Assembly: GCF_014596085.1 (NCBI RefSeq)
Contig: NZ_JACCJY010000004.1
Coordinates: forward strand, 209,113-273,112
Source of the DNA: Azospirillum tabaci
GTDB taxonomy: Bacteria > Pseudomonadota > Alphaproteobacteria > Azospirillales > Azospirillaceae
Direction: 5' to 3'
Length of the DNA: 64,000 nt
Part shown: piece by piece, positions 16,876-27,111 of the stretch
How positions within the stretch are numbered: the first letter of the stretch is position 1
Layout of the letters: each line of letters opens with the position of its first letter
The notes under the pieces: model-generated
Told to the model about the DNA's origin: nothing
The model's input: the letters and a program-made list of their open reading frames with translations, nothing else
The model's database searches: none
Made by a program: the position numbers and the translations under genes

Positions 16876-18852
16876 ATGTTGCCGCTCATGACCAACGCCT
16901 TGCCCGTCGCCCCGCACTCTGATGCGGTGCCTTCCGGGCTGGACAAAGCCGGGCTGGATAAGGCTGGTTTGGACATGGCTCGGGAGGATGTGGCTGGACT
17001 GGCGTGGCTGGACGCGCTCGCCACGCCGCTGTGGCTGCTCCATCCCGATGGCCTGACCTTTTGGCTGAACGCTGCCGCCCGCGCGCTGAGCGGCTTGGAG
17101 CGCGACGCGCCTGCCGCCGCCGTCCGGGTCACCCTGTCCAGCCGATTCCCCGCTGCACTCCAGCAGGCCGCAGCGGGGCGGACGGTGGAAGCGCGGGCGA
17201 CCATCCACGCCCCCCTGACTTTGCCGTTTGAGGTGGATCTCCGGCTGGTTCCGGCGCCGCGTCCGAGTGGGCTGGTCCTGGCTGAAGCCCCCGCCGACAG
17301 CGGCGCCCGGCAGGAGATGATGCGGCTGAACGAGCAGCTCATCGCGCTGTCCTACGCCTATCCCGACATCCGCTTCGAACTGCTGCGCGACGGCACCATC
17401 CTCGACTTCGCCGCCGCCAGCCCCGGCGACCTGAACGTGCCCGCCGAGCGCTTCCTGGCGCACCGGGTGCAGGAGGTGCTGCCCGATCCTGCCGCCGGGA
17501 TGCTGGCTGCGGCGCTCGGCCGGCTGAACGAGGGGCAGACGGTCATCGGCCTGGACTTCTCCCTGCCGCCGCCTCCTGGTCAGGCGGGGGCCATCAAATT
17601 CTTCGAGGCGCGGCTGGTCGCGCTGCCTGACAGCGACCGCGTGATGTGCAGCATCCGCAACGTCACGGAGCGGGTGGAGGCGGAAGGCGCGGCCCGGCGC
17701 GCCCATCACCTGCTGTCCGACGCCATCGAATGCATCACCGAGGGCTTCGTGCTGTACGACGCCCAGGACCGGTTGGTGCTGTGCAACGGACGTTACCGGG
17801 AGTTGTTCTCCGCCAACACCGACCTCATCACGCCGGGTGCCAGCTTCGAGGAGGTGTTGCGCGGCGGGGTCGAGCGGGGCGTCTATCGGGTGCCGCACGG
17901 CGATCTGGAGGGCTGGATCGCGCGGCGCATCGAGCAGCACCGCAGCGCCGGCCCGCCCATGGAGATGCAACTCCACGACGGGCGCTGGATTCGCATTGAG
18001 GAATGGCGGACCTACGAGGGCGGCACCGTCGGCATCCGCGCCGACATCACCGACCTCAAAGCCCGCGAGGCCGAGCTGAGCGCCGCCCGCGACGAGGCCG
18101 AACAGGCCAACCAGCGCAAGTCCGATTACGTCCACCATCTGAGCCACGAGCTGCGCACGCCGTTGAACGCCGTGCTCGGCTTCGCCCAGATCATCCATGA
18201 CGAGATGATGGGGCCGAACAACCCGCGCTACCGCGACTACGCCGGGCAGATCGCGGCGGCCGGCGTCTACATGCTGGACCTCATCAACAACCTTCTCGAC
18301 CTCGCGCGGATCGAGGCGGGGCGGATGGACCTGCACGAGGAGGCCTGCAGCCTTTCCCTGCTGGTCGACCTGACCTTCGGCATGATGCAGCCGCGGGCGC
18401 GCGAGGCGGCGGTGGCGCTGTGCATGGAGATTCCCGACGATCTGCCGAGCCTGCACGCCGACGCCTCGCAGATCCGCCAGATGCTGACCAACCTGATCGG
18501 CAACGCCATCAAATTCTCGCCGCCCAAGGACGGGTGCGTGCGGGTGCGGGCGGAGCGGACGGAGGACGGCGGCATCGCGCTGACCGTCGCCGACAACGGC
18601 ATCGGCATGCGGCCCGAACAAATACCGGTGGCGCTGGACGCCTTCGGGCAGGTCCATGGCCGAAACCAGGGCCACAACCAGGGCCGCGACCGGACGGCGG
18701 AGCGCGGCTCCGGCCTGGGGCTGCCGCTGACCCGCGCGCTCATCGCGCTGCACGGCGGCACCTTCCACATCGACAGCCGGGTCGGGGCGGGGACGACCGT
18801 GCGCCTGACCTTCCCGCCCTGCCGGGTCGGCGGGGCGATGCAACGCCTCTGA
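16876..18852 (+). CDS. Soluble PAS-domain sensor histidine kinase
   Basis: 658 residues without membrane segments. Order: an N-terminal PAS-like region (LAWLDALATPLWLLHPDGLTFWLN), a second sensor segment, a PAS_7-type domain (about 277-395, LLSDAIECITEGFVLYDAQDRLV), a short coiled coil, HisKA with HHLSHELRTPLNAVLGFAQI (phospho-acceptor His424), then HATPase with NLIGNAIKFSP, DNGIGM and GSGLGLPLT boxes. It should autophosphorylate and pass phosphate to an unlinked response regulator, since none is adjacent. ATG 16876 or ATG 16888 could start it. Confidence 0.92.
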   Translation: MLPLMTNALPVAPHSDAVPSGLDKAGLDKAGLDMAREDVAGLAWLDALATPLWLLHPDGLTFWLNAAARALSGLERDAPAAAVRVTLSSRFPAALQQAAAGRTVEARATIHAPLTLPFEVDLRLVPAPRPSGLVLAEAPADSGARQEMMRLNEQLIALSYAYPDIRFELLRDGTILDFAAASPGDLNVPAERFLAHRVQEVLPDPAAGMLAAALGRLNEGQTVIGLDFSLPPPPGQAGAIKFFEARLVALPDSDRVMCSIRNVTERVEAEGAARRAHHLLSDAIECITEGFVLYDAQDRLVLCNGRYRELFSANTDLITPGASFEEVLRGGVERGVYRVPHGDLEGWIARRIEQHRSAGPPMEMQLHDGRWIRIEEWRTYEGGTVGIRADITDLKAREAELSAARDEAEQANQRKSDYVHHLSHELRTPLNAVLGFAQIIHDEMMGPNNPRYRDYAGQIAAAGVYMLDLINNLLDLARIEAGRMDLHEEACSLSLLVDLTFGMMQPRAREAAVALCMEIPDDLPSLHADASQIRQMLTNLIGNAIKFSPPKDGCVRVRAERTEDGGIALTVADNGIGMRPEQIPVALDAFGQVHGRNQGHNQGRDRTAERGSGLGLPLTRALIALHGGTFHIDSRVGAGTTVRLTFPPCRVGGAMQRL

Positions 18853-18866
18853 AAGCCGGAAACGAC

Positions 18867-18926
18867 CCCCAAAACGCGCACCCCAAAACGCGCAACGGCC
18901 GCGCGCGCTGGAAGCGCGGCGGCCGT
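18867..18926. repeat. Tandem 14-base repeat and hairpin after the histidine kinase
   Basis: CCCCAAAACGCGCA occurs nearly twice in tandem (18867-18894). It is followed by a hairpin with ACGGCCGC and GCGGCCGT arms (to 18926). No T-run; it may serve as a transcription end between two convergent genes. Confidence 0.45.
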
Positions 18927-18988
18927 GAACTCACAAGACGAAACCCGCAGGAAAGACGGGCAGCCTGTCGAGGCGCGCTGGCTTGGCC

Positions 18989-19552
18989 TCAGGCGGCCTT
19001 GCGGACAGCGGCGGCCTCGGAGAAGACCTTGACGACCTGCTCGACGAAGGCGGCCAACTCGTCATGGCCCAGCGCCGTGATGGTCACGTTGTCCACCACC
19101 AGGGCCTCGTCGCTGATCTTGCCGCCGGCGGCTTCCAGATCGGCGCGGACGGCCTCGGGGGCGGCCAGCGTGCGGCCCTTCAGCTTGCCCGGGATGGCCA
19201 GGAGCTGGATGCCCTGGTCGATCGCGGCGATCGGCTTGCCGGCGTCCAGGAAATGGCCGACGATGCGGCGGGTGTGGGCGCTCTGCTGGAGCTTGGTGAC
19301 GCTGCGCTCGCCACCCGGCAGCAGCAGCATGTCATAGTCGGCACCCAGAACCTCGCCGACCTGCTTGTCCACCGGGAAGTAATGGCCCCAGGACTTGCCG
19401 TGCCAGCCGTTCACCAGACCCTGCTCGGGCGAAATCGTACGAAGAGTAGCGCCGGTCTTGAGGAGAGCCCGTTGCGGCTCCGTCATCTCCAGTTCCTCAA
19501 AGCCGTTGGCGACGAGAATGGCAATGCTCTTTCCTGCGAGGGGTTGATCCAT
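18989..19552 (-). CDS. DJ-1/PfpI family protein lacking the nucleophilic Cys
   Basis: 187 residues from ATG 19552, which follows AAAGGACAAGACAGT; an earlier ATG at 19570 lacks a ribosome site. The fold is clear: KSIAILVANGFEELEMTEPQRALLKTGA, LLLPGGERSVTKLQ, then AAIDQGIQLLAI. In PfpI and YhbO proteins the nucleophile elbow reads AICHG; here Asp112-Gln113 replace Cys-His. Protease or deglycase activity by the usual mechanism is therefore unlikely. It may be a regulator, a chaperone or use another chemistry. Confidence 0.88.
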   Translation of the reverse strand: MDQPLAGKSIAILVANGFEELEMTEPQRALLKTGATLRTISPEQGLVNGWHGKSWGHYFPVDKQVGEVLGADYDMLLLPGGERSVTKLQQSAHTRRIVGHFLDAGKPIAAIDQGIQLLAIPGKLKGRTLAAPEAVRADLEAAGGKISDEALVVDNVTITALGHDELAAFVEQVVKVFSEAAAVRKAA

Positions 19553-19570
19553 ACTGTCTTGTCCTTTCAT

Positions 19571-20218
19571 CGTTCAACCAGTGTGCGCGGGCCATCACCG
19601 AGGAATGCGCCGTCGGGGAAAAGAAACGGCGCACGCCGCGCAAGGTCTTGCGCGGCGATGGGACCCGCAGCCGGCCCTCGTCACGTGAGGTCCGGCGGGG
19701 GGGCGGTCACGCCCCTGATCGGTTTGTGGTGAGCATGGAACACAAGTGGCGGCAACGAGGTCCCAAGTCAATGGCTTATTCCGCACTGCAACGCAGCTTC
19801 CCCACCGCAGGGCAGGGCAACCGACGCGGCAATTTCGCGGTCGCGCTCAAGACTTAATCACGATTTCCCGAGTATGACGGTTGGGGTGGCGCAGGTCAGC
19901 CATGCCGTCATGGCGCGGCTGTGACAAGGAGGGGGCGCAAAAAAACGGCCGGGGGTCGCCCCCGGCCGTTCGAAGTCAATAGCGTCAGCCGTTCGAAGAG
20001 ATCCGGCTCGCACACCGGATCGGGAACCACCGGTCACCGGGACGGCGGGCCGAAGCCAACCGTCCGAGGATCGGCGCAAACCGGTCATACGGCCCGAGCC
20101 GGGGAGGCTGCCGCGATGGGCGGCCGTATGACCCTTTCACACTTTGCGGGGGCAAAGTGCTGTCTCGTTCGAGGCGGGCGCGTCCGGCGGATGGCACCGG
20201 GCGCGCCCTGCTGTTGGA
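19571..20218. other. 648-base intergenic stretch downstream of aceA
   Basis: No convincing gene seen. It contains a hairpin CACTTTGC / GCAAAGTG at 20140-20159, 60 bases after the aceA stop, and a strong terminator at 19937-19969. The distance between the aceA stop and the terminator (about 250 bases) leaves room for a long 3' untranslated region or a small RNA on the minus strand. Confidence 0.5.
19937..19969 (-). terminator. Rho-independent terminator for aceA transcripts
   Basis: Perfect 11-base stem ACGGCCGGGGG / CCCCCGGCCGT with loop TCG; on the minus strand it is followed by seven T. It lies 250 bases beyond the aceA stop. Confidence 0.8.
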
Positions 20219-21496
<1,278 letters not shown>

Positions 21497-21591
21497 GGTC
21501 GTTTTCCTTCTTTTCGTCACCGTTGCGCTGCTTTTGAGCGCTGCCCTGACAAAACAACTAAAACGGCCTTCGCTGCCTTGCAACATGCCCT

Positions 21592-21662
21592 TGTTTGTAA
21601 AAGGGTCTGTTTGTAAACTGCCGTCGGAAAAGTTCTGTAAATCAGTAAATATTGTAAATCAG
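21592..21662. promoter_or_regulatory. Direct-repeat operator candidates between aceA and its regulator
   Basis: Two copies of TGTTTGTAAA (21592-21601, 21608-21617; 16-base period) and two of TGTAAATCAG (21636-21645, 21653-21662; 17-base period). The first pair resembles the RamB box AAAGTTTGCAAA of Corynebacterium. The 188-base gap is AT-rich compared with the genome and must hold both promoters. Confidence 0.6.
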
Positions 21663-21684
21663 CTCAGCTGGAGTTCGGGTGGTC

Positions 21685-23127
21685 ATGGACAAGAAGGCGA
21701 TGCTGGGTCCGAAGGTGCGTCGGCTGCGCCGCGACCACGGGCTGACCCAGGCCCAAATGGCCGAGCAGCTGGGCATCTCCCCCAGCTATTTGAACCTGAT
21801 CGAGCACAACCAGCGCCCGGTCACCGTGCCGCTGCTGCTGAAGCTGGGCCAGAATTTCGGGGTGGACCTGCAGAGCTTCGCGGAGGACGAGGAAAGCCGC
21901 CTCGTCGCCGGCCTGCGCGAGGTCTTCGCCGACCCGCTGTTCGACGGCTCCGACATCAAGAACCAGGACTTCCGCGAACTGGCGGCGGTCGCCCCGACGC
22001 TTGGGCAGGCGGTGGTGGCGCTCTACCGCGCCTTCCGCACCAGCCGTGACGACCTGCAGACCCTGTCGGAACGGGTCGCCGACCGCGAGAAGCTGCATCT
22101 GGTCCAGACCTCCTCCTTCCCGCAGGACGAGGTGCGCGACCTCTTCCAGGCCCATTCCAACCACTTCGCCGAGCTGGAGGCGGCGGCGGAGGAGCTGTGG
22201 CAGGAGGGCCGGCTGGAGAAGGGTGACCTCTACCGGGGCCTGACCGACTATCTGCTGAACAACCACAGCGTCCGGGTCCGGCTGCTGCCCTCCGACATCA
22301 TGGGCTATGCGGTCCGCCGGTTCGACCGGCACGGGCGGCGCATCCTGCTGTCGGAGATGCTGGCGCCGTCCGGGCGCAACTTCCAGCTCGCCTGCCAGAT
22401 CGCCCTGCTGCGCCACCGCGACCTGCTGAACCACATTGTCGACTCGTCGGGCCTGACGGGGGACGAGGCGCGGCGCTTGGCCCGCATCGGGCTGGCCAAC
22501 TATTTCGCGGCGGCCGTGCTGATGCCCTACGCCCGCTTCTGGGAGGCGGCCAATCAGGTTCGATACGACATCGAAATATTGCGGCGCCGGTTCGACGCCT
22601 CGTTCGAGCAGGTCTGCCAGCGGCTGACCACTCTGCAGCGTCCGGGGGCAAAGGGCGTTCCCTTCTTCCTGATGCGGGTGGACAGCGCCGGCAACGTGTC
22701 CAAGCGCTTTTCCGGGGCCGGCTTCCATCTGGCCCGTTTTGGCGGCGGCTGCGCCCGCTGGATCGTCTACGAGGCCTTCCGCACGCCGGGAAAAATCCAC
22801 AGCCAGCTGGCCCAGATGCCCGACGGCACCACCTACTTCTCCATCGCCCGCACGGTGGTGAAGGCCGGCGGCGGCTTCCGCAGCCCGCCGCAGCAATTCG
22901 CCATCGCGCTGGGTTGCGATCTCCAGCACGCGGCGCAGATCACCTATGCGGATGGTGTGGATCTCGAAAACACCGAGGCGGCGACGCCCATCGGTGTGAA
23001 TTGCCGGCTCTGTCCACGGCTGGATTGCTCGCAGCGCGCCTTCCCGCCGCTGAACCACCGCCTGATTGTCGATGAGAATCTGCGCGGTTTGTCGCCTTAT
23101 CTCTTCGCCCCACCGGCGGGAGAGTAA
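21685..23127 (+). CDS. RamB/ScfR-like XRE transcriptional regulator (short-chain acyl sensing)
   Basis: 480 residues. N-terminal XRE helix-turn-helix (residues 7-62, LRRDHGLTQAQMAEQLGISPSYLNLIEHNQRPV), a central ImmA/IrrE-like domain of the kind found in this family, and a C-terminal DUF2083 region with NCRLCPRLDCSQRAFPP. RamB represses acetate and glyoxylate genes in Corynebacterium; relatives govern propionate metabolism by sensing acyl-CoA. Divergence from aceA strongly suggests it controls isocitrate lyase. The start may be the ATG at 21685 or a GTG at 21679. Confidence 0.9.
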   Translation: MDKKAMLGPKVRRLRRDHGLTQAQMAEQLGISPSYLNLIEHNQRPVTVPLLLKLGQNFGVDLQSFAEDEESRLVAGLREVFADPLFDGSDIKNQDFRELAAVAPTLGQAVVALYRAFRTSRDDLQTLSERVADREKLHLVQTSSFPQDEVRDLFQAHSNHFAELEAAAEELWQEGRLEKGDLYRGLTDYLLNNHSVRVRLLPSDIMGYAVRRFDRHGRRILLSEMLAPSGRNFQLACQIALLRHRDLLNHIVDSSGLTGDEARRLARIGLANYFAAAVLMPYARFWEAANQVRYDIEILRRRFDASFEQVCQRLTTLQRPGAKGVPFFLMRVDSAGNVSKRFSGAGFHLARFGGGCARWIVYEAFRTPGKIHSQLAQMPDGTTYFSIARTVVKAGGGFRSPPQQFAIALGCDLQHAAQITYADGVDLENTEAATPIGVNCRLCPRLDCSQRAFPPLNHRLIVDENLRGLSPYLFAPPAGE

Positions 23128-23309
23128 GGCCGCTTATTTTGCGATATCGTCTTGTGGTAACCAAAAAGCCACAACAAAATTGTTGGTATAAATTAGTGGT
23201 CTGTTGACGAATTTATTGTTAAAGAGATGTGCTGCAATGCGGCACGGCTTGGCTTCTGAAACGACACCGGCCACAGCATGCCGGTCACCGAAACGGACCT
23301 GCGGATTCC

Positions 23310-24083
23310 ATGAGCAATCTGATTCATGAGCGCGTCCTGCGCGTTCACCACTGGACGGACACGCTGTTCAGCTTCACCACCACGCGCGATCCCTCGTTCC
23401 GTTTCGATCCCGGACAGTTCACCATGATCGGCCTGGAGGTGAACGGCCGGCCGCTGCTTCGCGCGTACAGCCTGGTCAGCGCCAGCTACGAGGAGACGCT
23501 GGAGTTCTTCTCGATCAAGGTGCAGGACGGCCCGCTGACCTCGCGCCTCCAGCATCTGAAGGAAGGCGACACGCTGCTGGTCAACCGCAAGGCGACGGGC
23601 ACGCTGGTCACCGACAACCTGCTGCCGGGCCGCAACCTGTACCTTCTCAGCACCGGCACCGGCCTTGCCCCGTTCCTCAGCATCATCAAAGACCCGGAGA
23701 TGTACGCCCGGTTCGACAAGGTGATCCTGACCCACACGACGCGTACGGTGGGCGAGCTGGCGTACGGCGACATCATCAACAGCGTCCTGCCGGAGAACGA
23801 GTTCTTCGGCGAGGACGTGAAGCAGAAGCTGATCTATTACCCGACCGTGACGCGCGAGCCCTTCCGCAACCAGGGCCGCATCACCGACCTGATCCGCAAC
23901 GGCAAGCTGTTCTCGGACGTCGGGCTGGCCCCCTTCGACCGCGAGGTCGATCGGGTGATGATCTGCGGCAGCCCGGCCATGCTGGACGAGACCAGCGGCA
24001 TCATGAACGAGCTGGGCTTCTCCATGGGCCACAACGGCGAACCCGGTCATTACGTGATCGAAAAGGCTTTTGTGGAACGCTGA
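23310..24083 (+). CDS. fpr: Ferredoxin--NADP+ reductase
   Basis: 257 residues, the length of bacterial subclass-I FNR. Moves electrons between ferredoxin or flavodoxin and NADP(H). FAD motif RAYSLVSA (RxYS), then STGTGLAPFLSIIKDPEMY for the pyridine nucleotide, ICGSPAMLDE, and the C-terminal GEPGHYVIEKAFVER typical of alphaproteobacterial FPR. In these bacteria Fpr often answers oxidative stress or supplies reductant to ferredoxin. The preceding 180 bases are AT-rich and hold an AACAA-AA-TTGTT palindrome (23173-23184) that may be an operator. Confidence 0.93.
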   Translation: MSNLIHERVLRVHHWTDTLFSFTTTRDPSFRFDPGQFTMIGLEVNGRPLLRAYSLVSASYEETLEFFSIKVQDGPLTSRLQHLKEGDTLLVNRKATGTLVTDNLLPGRNLYLLSTGTGLAPFLSIIKDPEMYARFDKVILTHTTRTVGELAYGDIINSVLPENEFFGEDVKQKLIYYPTVTREPFRNQGRITDLIRNGKLFSDVGLAPFDREVDRVMICGSPAMLDETSGIMNELGFSMGHNGEPGHYVIEKAFVER

Positions 24084-24183
24084 GCGGAATCGCTGGAATA
24101 AAGCGGGCCGTGGTTCGTTGATGGATCGTGACGATGGCACGTCATCAACTCCAGTCGGCCCGATCGGGCCAGACCGGTCCTTG

Positions 24184-24226
24184 ACGGGCGCGCCTCCCTT
24201 CCGGGGGCGCGCCCGTTTTCCTTTTC
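24184..24226 (+). terminator. Terminator after fpr
   Basis: Perfect 11-base stem ACGGGCGCGCC / GGCGCGCCCGT, 11-base loop, then TTTCCTTTT. Confidence 0.8.
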
Positions 24227-24272
24227 GCCAGACCGTTTTGCCGATCCCGCATTTGGTGTAGACATCCCCTCC

Positions 24273-26084
24273 ATGCGCCTCATCACGATCCTCGCCGTGC
24301 TGCTCGTGGCCGGCCTCGCGAATTTTGCCGTCTGGTCGCTGCCGAACCAGCCGGTGCCGCTCGACCCGCCGCCCGGCGGCAAGCTGAAAAGCGTGTCCTT
24401 CGCGCCCTTCCGCGACGGACAGAGCCCGCTGACGCAGACCTTCCCCAGTGTGGAGCAGATCGACGAGGATCTGGCGGCACTCGCCCCGCAGGTGGCGGGG
24501 GTGCGCACCTACACCTCGCTGGAAGGGCTGGAGGTGGTGCCGGAGCTGGCCCGTCGGCATGGCATCCAGGTGACCATGGGGGCGTGGCTGTCGTCGCGGC
24601 TGGACAAGAACGAGAAGGAGGTCGCCTCCCTCATCGACCTCGCCAACCGCTACCCGGACGTCATCACCCGCGTGATCGTCGGCAACGAGGTGCTGCTGCG
24701 CCGCGAGCTGACGCCGGAGCAGGTGGCCGGCTACATCGACCGCGTGAAGGCGGCGGTGAAGCAGCCGGTGTCCTACGCCGACGTGTGGGAATGGTGGCTG
24801 AAATACCCGCAGATCGCGGATCACGTGGATTACCTGACCATCCACCTGCTGCCCTACTGGGAAGACGTGCCGACCGACGTGGCCGGCGCCATGGAGCGCA
24901 TCCGCGGCAGCTACCGCACGATCGCCCAGCGTTTCCCCGGCAAGCCGATCCTGGTCGGCGAGACCGGCTGGCCGACGGAGGGCCGGTCGCGCGGCGCCGC
25001 GGTCACCGGGCTGGTCAACAAGGCCAAGTTCGTCAATGGCTTCGTCCGCCTCGCCGAGCAGGAGGGCTTCGACTACAACGTGATCGAGGCCTTCGACCAG
25101 GGCTGGAAGGCCAAGCTGGAAGGCACGGTGGGCGGTCACTGGGGCCTCTACACCGCCGACCGTCAGGCAAAGTTCGCCCTGGCCGGGCCGGTGGTGGAGA
25201 ACCGCCAATGGCCCGTGCTGTTCGGCGTCTCCTCCGGCCTCGCGCTGGTGCTCGTCATTGGGCTGACGCTGCGGGGCCGTCCGCTGACCGCCGGAGCCTT
25301 CGCCGCCCTGGCCTTCCTGACCCAGGCGCTGTCCACCCTGTTCGTTCACGCCGTCTGGGGCGCCCTGCACGGCAAGCACTACCCGCAGGACGTGGCGCTG
25401 TCGGTCGTCATGCTGGCCGCGACCGCCGTCCTGTCGATGGCCGTTCTGCTGGCCGCCCGGCGGGCGCTGGGCAGCGGCGGTCTGGCGCTGGAGCCGCTGG
25501 CCCCGCTGCGTGGCCGTCCGGCGCTGTCGCGGCTGGAGACGGTGGGCAAGGCGACCGCCGTGGTCCTCGCCCTGCTGGGGATCGCCTGGAGCTTCCTGAT
25601 CGTGTTCGACGGGCGCTACCGCGACTTCCCCAACTGGTACTTCGCCCTGCCGGCGCTCGGCCTGCTGGCGCTCGGCCCCATGCGCGCCGCGCGCCGCCCG
25701 GAGGGGGTGGGGGCGCTGGCCGCCTGGGGGATCGGCGGGCTGTTCCGCCCCGCCGTCCCGGTGGCCGATACCCCGGCGAGCGGCCTGTGCGGCGCCGTCC
25801 GCCGCCTGCCGCTGGAGTCGGCGCTGGCCGTCCTGCTGCTGCTCGGCGCGCTGTTGACCGTGCTGGCGGAAGGCGTGGTGCCGATGGAGTCGCTGATCTA
25901 CGGGCAGCTTCCCGTCATGGAGGCCCTGCACGAGGTGGTGTGGACCAGCCCGAACTGGGAAGCGCTGTCCTGGGCGGGTCTTCAGCTTCTGCTGGCGGTG
26001 CCCTACGCCGCCGCGGTTCTGGCCGCCCGCTGCGGCGAGACCGCCCGCGCCGGCCATCAGTGGGTCCGCATCGCAGGGCAGTGA
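24273..26084 (+). CDS. Membrane-bound glycoside hydrolase family 17 protein (beta-1,3-glucan enzyme)
   Basis: 603 residues. A signal anchor (residues 3-22), a periplasmic GH17 domain (about 40-300) and then some seven membrane helices (from about 310). The GH17 catalytic pair is present: acid/base Glu139 in VGNEVLLRRE and nucleophile Glu230 in GETGWPTEG. Bacterial relatives include NdvC of Bradyrhizobium, needed for the beta-1,6 links of cyclic beta-glucan, and glucanosyltransferases. Role here is probably remodelling of a periplasmic or surface beta-glucan. No glucan synthase is adjacent. Confidence 0.85.
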   Translation: MRLITILAVLLVAGLANFAVWSLPNQPVPLDPPPGGKLKSVSFAPFRDGQSPLTQTFPSVEQIDEDLAALAPQVAGVRTYTSLEGLEVVPELARRHGIQVTMGAWLSSRLDKNEKEVASLIDLANRYPDVITRVIVGNEVLLRRELTPEQVAGYIDRVKAAVKQPVSYADVWEWWLKYPQIADHVDYLTIHLLPYWEDVPTDVAGAMERIRGSYRTIAQRFPGKPILVGETGWPTEGRSRGAAVTGLVNKAKFVNGFVRLAEQEGFDYNVIEAFDQGWKAKLEGTVGGHWGLYTADRQAKFALAGPVVENRQWPVLFGVSSGLALVLVIGLTLRGRPLTAGAFAALAFLTQALSTLFVHAVWGALHGKHYPQDVALSVVMLAATAVLSMAVLLAARRALGSGGLALEPLAPLRGRPALSRLETVGKATAVVLALLGIAWSFLIVFDGRYRDFPNWYFALPALGLLALGPMRAARRPEGVGALAAWGIGGLFRPAVPVADTPASGLCGAVRRLPLESALAVLLLLGALLTVLAEGVVPMESLIYGQLPVMEALHEVVWTSPNWEALSWAGLQLLLAVPYAAAVLAARCGETARAGHQWVRIAGQ

Positions 26085-26091
26085 TCGGTTC

Positions 26092-26120
26092 CCCCTCTCC
26101 CGCTTGACGTGGGAGAGGGG
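26092..26120. repeat. GC-rich palindrome, member of the dispersed family
   Basis: CCCCTCTCCC / GGGAGAGGGG, perfect 10-base arms with a 9-base loop, between two convergent genes. Confidence 0.7.
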
Positions 26121-26131
26121 CCCGCCCCGCC

Positions 26132-26842
26132 TCAGGCCGCCTTCTCGCTCTTGCGGCGGCCCTGATGCTCGGCGGTCCAGCGCCGCGGGTCCTGCAGGAA
26201 GGCGTGGATTTCGCCCTGCGCCTGGGCGTCCAGATAATGGCCGCGGTTCGCCACCTCCAGCACGTCCCACCAGGTCGCCAGCGCGTGCATCGTGATGCCC
26301 AGCGGCGCCAGATGCTCCTGGATCTCGTCGAAGATCCCATACTGGAACAGCACGAACAGGTCGCGCACGTCGCAGCCCGCCTCCTTCAGCGGTTGGGCGA
26401 AGCGGGCCTTGCGGTGGCCGTCGGCGGCGATCTGCTCGACCAGGAGCACGCGCCAGCCCCGCTCCACCCGACCCTCGATCCGGTGCTTGTAGCCCTGCTG
26501 GCCCTCCGGCGCCTCCTTGCGCACGAAGACGAGGGGAAGGTTCATCCGGTCGGCGATCAGCGCGGCCCAGGGCACGCCGGCCCCCTCGGCGGCGGCGATG
26601 GCGTCCAGTTCGCTGTCGCCGATCTCCTGCCCGATCATCCGCAGGGCGAAGTCGAGCACTTGGTCGCGCACCGCGGGGTAGGAGAGCAGCCGCCGGCCCT
26701 CCAGATGGATCGGGCTGACCAGCCCCGACCCATGCTGGCACAGATGGTCCGGGTCGTACCGGACGCAGCCGGTCTCGATCAGATGGCGGGCCACGCTGAT
26801 GGCCCCTTCACGCAGTTCGATGTCCCAAGCGTCCGGTATCAT
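26132..26842 (-). CDS. Orotate phosphoribosyltransferase-like protein with altered PRPP loop
   Basis: 236 residues. Resembles the alphaproteobacterial PyrE form: IAAAEGAGVPWAALIADRMNLPLVFVRKEAPEG, HRIEG and a final ATWWDVLEVA. The PRPP-binding loop reads VLLVEQIAADG (132-142): the second acidic residue is Gln137, and the usual TTG or TDG end is ADG. A canonical loop has two acidic residues in a row, so PRPP binding may be weakened. It could be the true PyrE with divergence, or a paralogue with another role. Start ATG 26842 after GGGGAAGG. Confidence 0.7.
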   Translation of the reverse strand: MIPDAWDIELREGAISVARHLIETGCVRYDPDHLCQHGSGLVSPIHLEGRRLLSYPAVRDQVLDFALRMIGQEIGDSELDAIAAAEGAGVPWAALIADRMNLPLVFVRKEAPEGQQGYKHRIEGRVERGWRVLLVEQIAADGHRKARFAQPLKEAGCDVRDLFVLFQYGIFDEIQEHLAPLGITMHALATWWDVLEVANRGHYLDAQAQGEIHAFLQDPRRWTAEHQGRRKSEKAA

Positions 26843-27111
26843 GGCCTTCCCCCATCCTTTTCGCGTTGTTTTCAGCCTCACGCCTTTCTCCCGATGATCC
26901 CCCGTTCGGGGCGGGCCGCAACCCCTCCACACGCGCCGGGAGGGGCGCTTTGGCGGTAGCCGAAATGGGGAAGGACAAAGCGTCGCAGCCACCCTCCGCC
27001 TGCAGCCGTGTGTGGGGGGCGCCGGGGCGGTTGACACGAACCGCGACAAACGTTGAAAAAGAGAATCGAATTGTGGCCATGCAGCTTGGCAGAGCGGGGC
27101 GGAGAGCGGCG

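Noticed and set aside
19648..19857. 69-codon plus-strand frame (internal ATG at 19735)
   Set aside because: Weak ribosome site, no conserved pattern, and lies in a region with mixed composition; not enough support.
23193..26741. Minus-strand frame of 1182 codons
   Set aside because: It lies antisense to fpr and the GH17 gene, has Gln/His/Arg-rich low-complexity translation and no family motif. It is a shadow produced by high GC.
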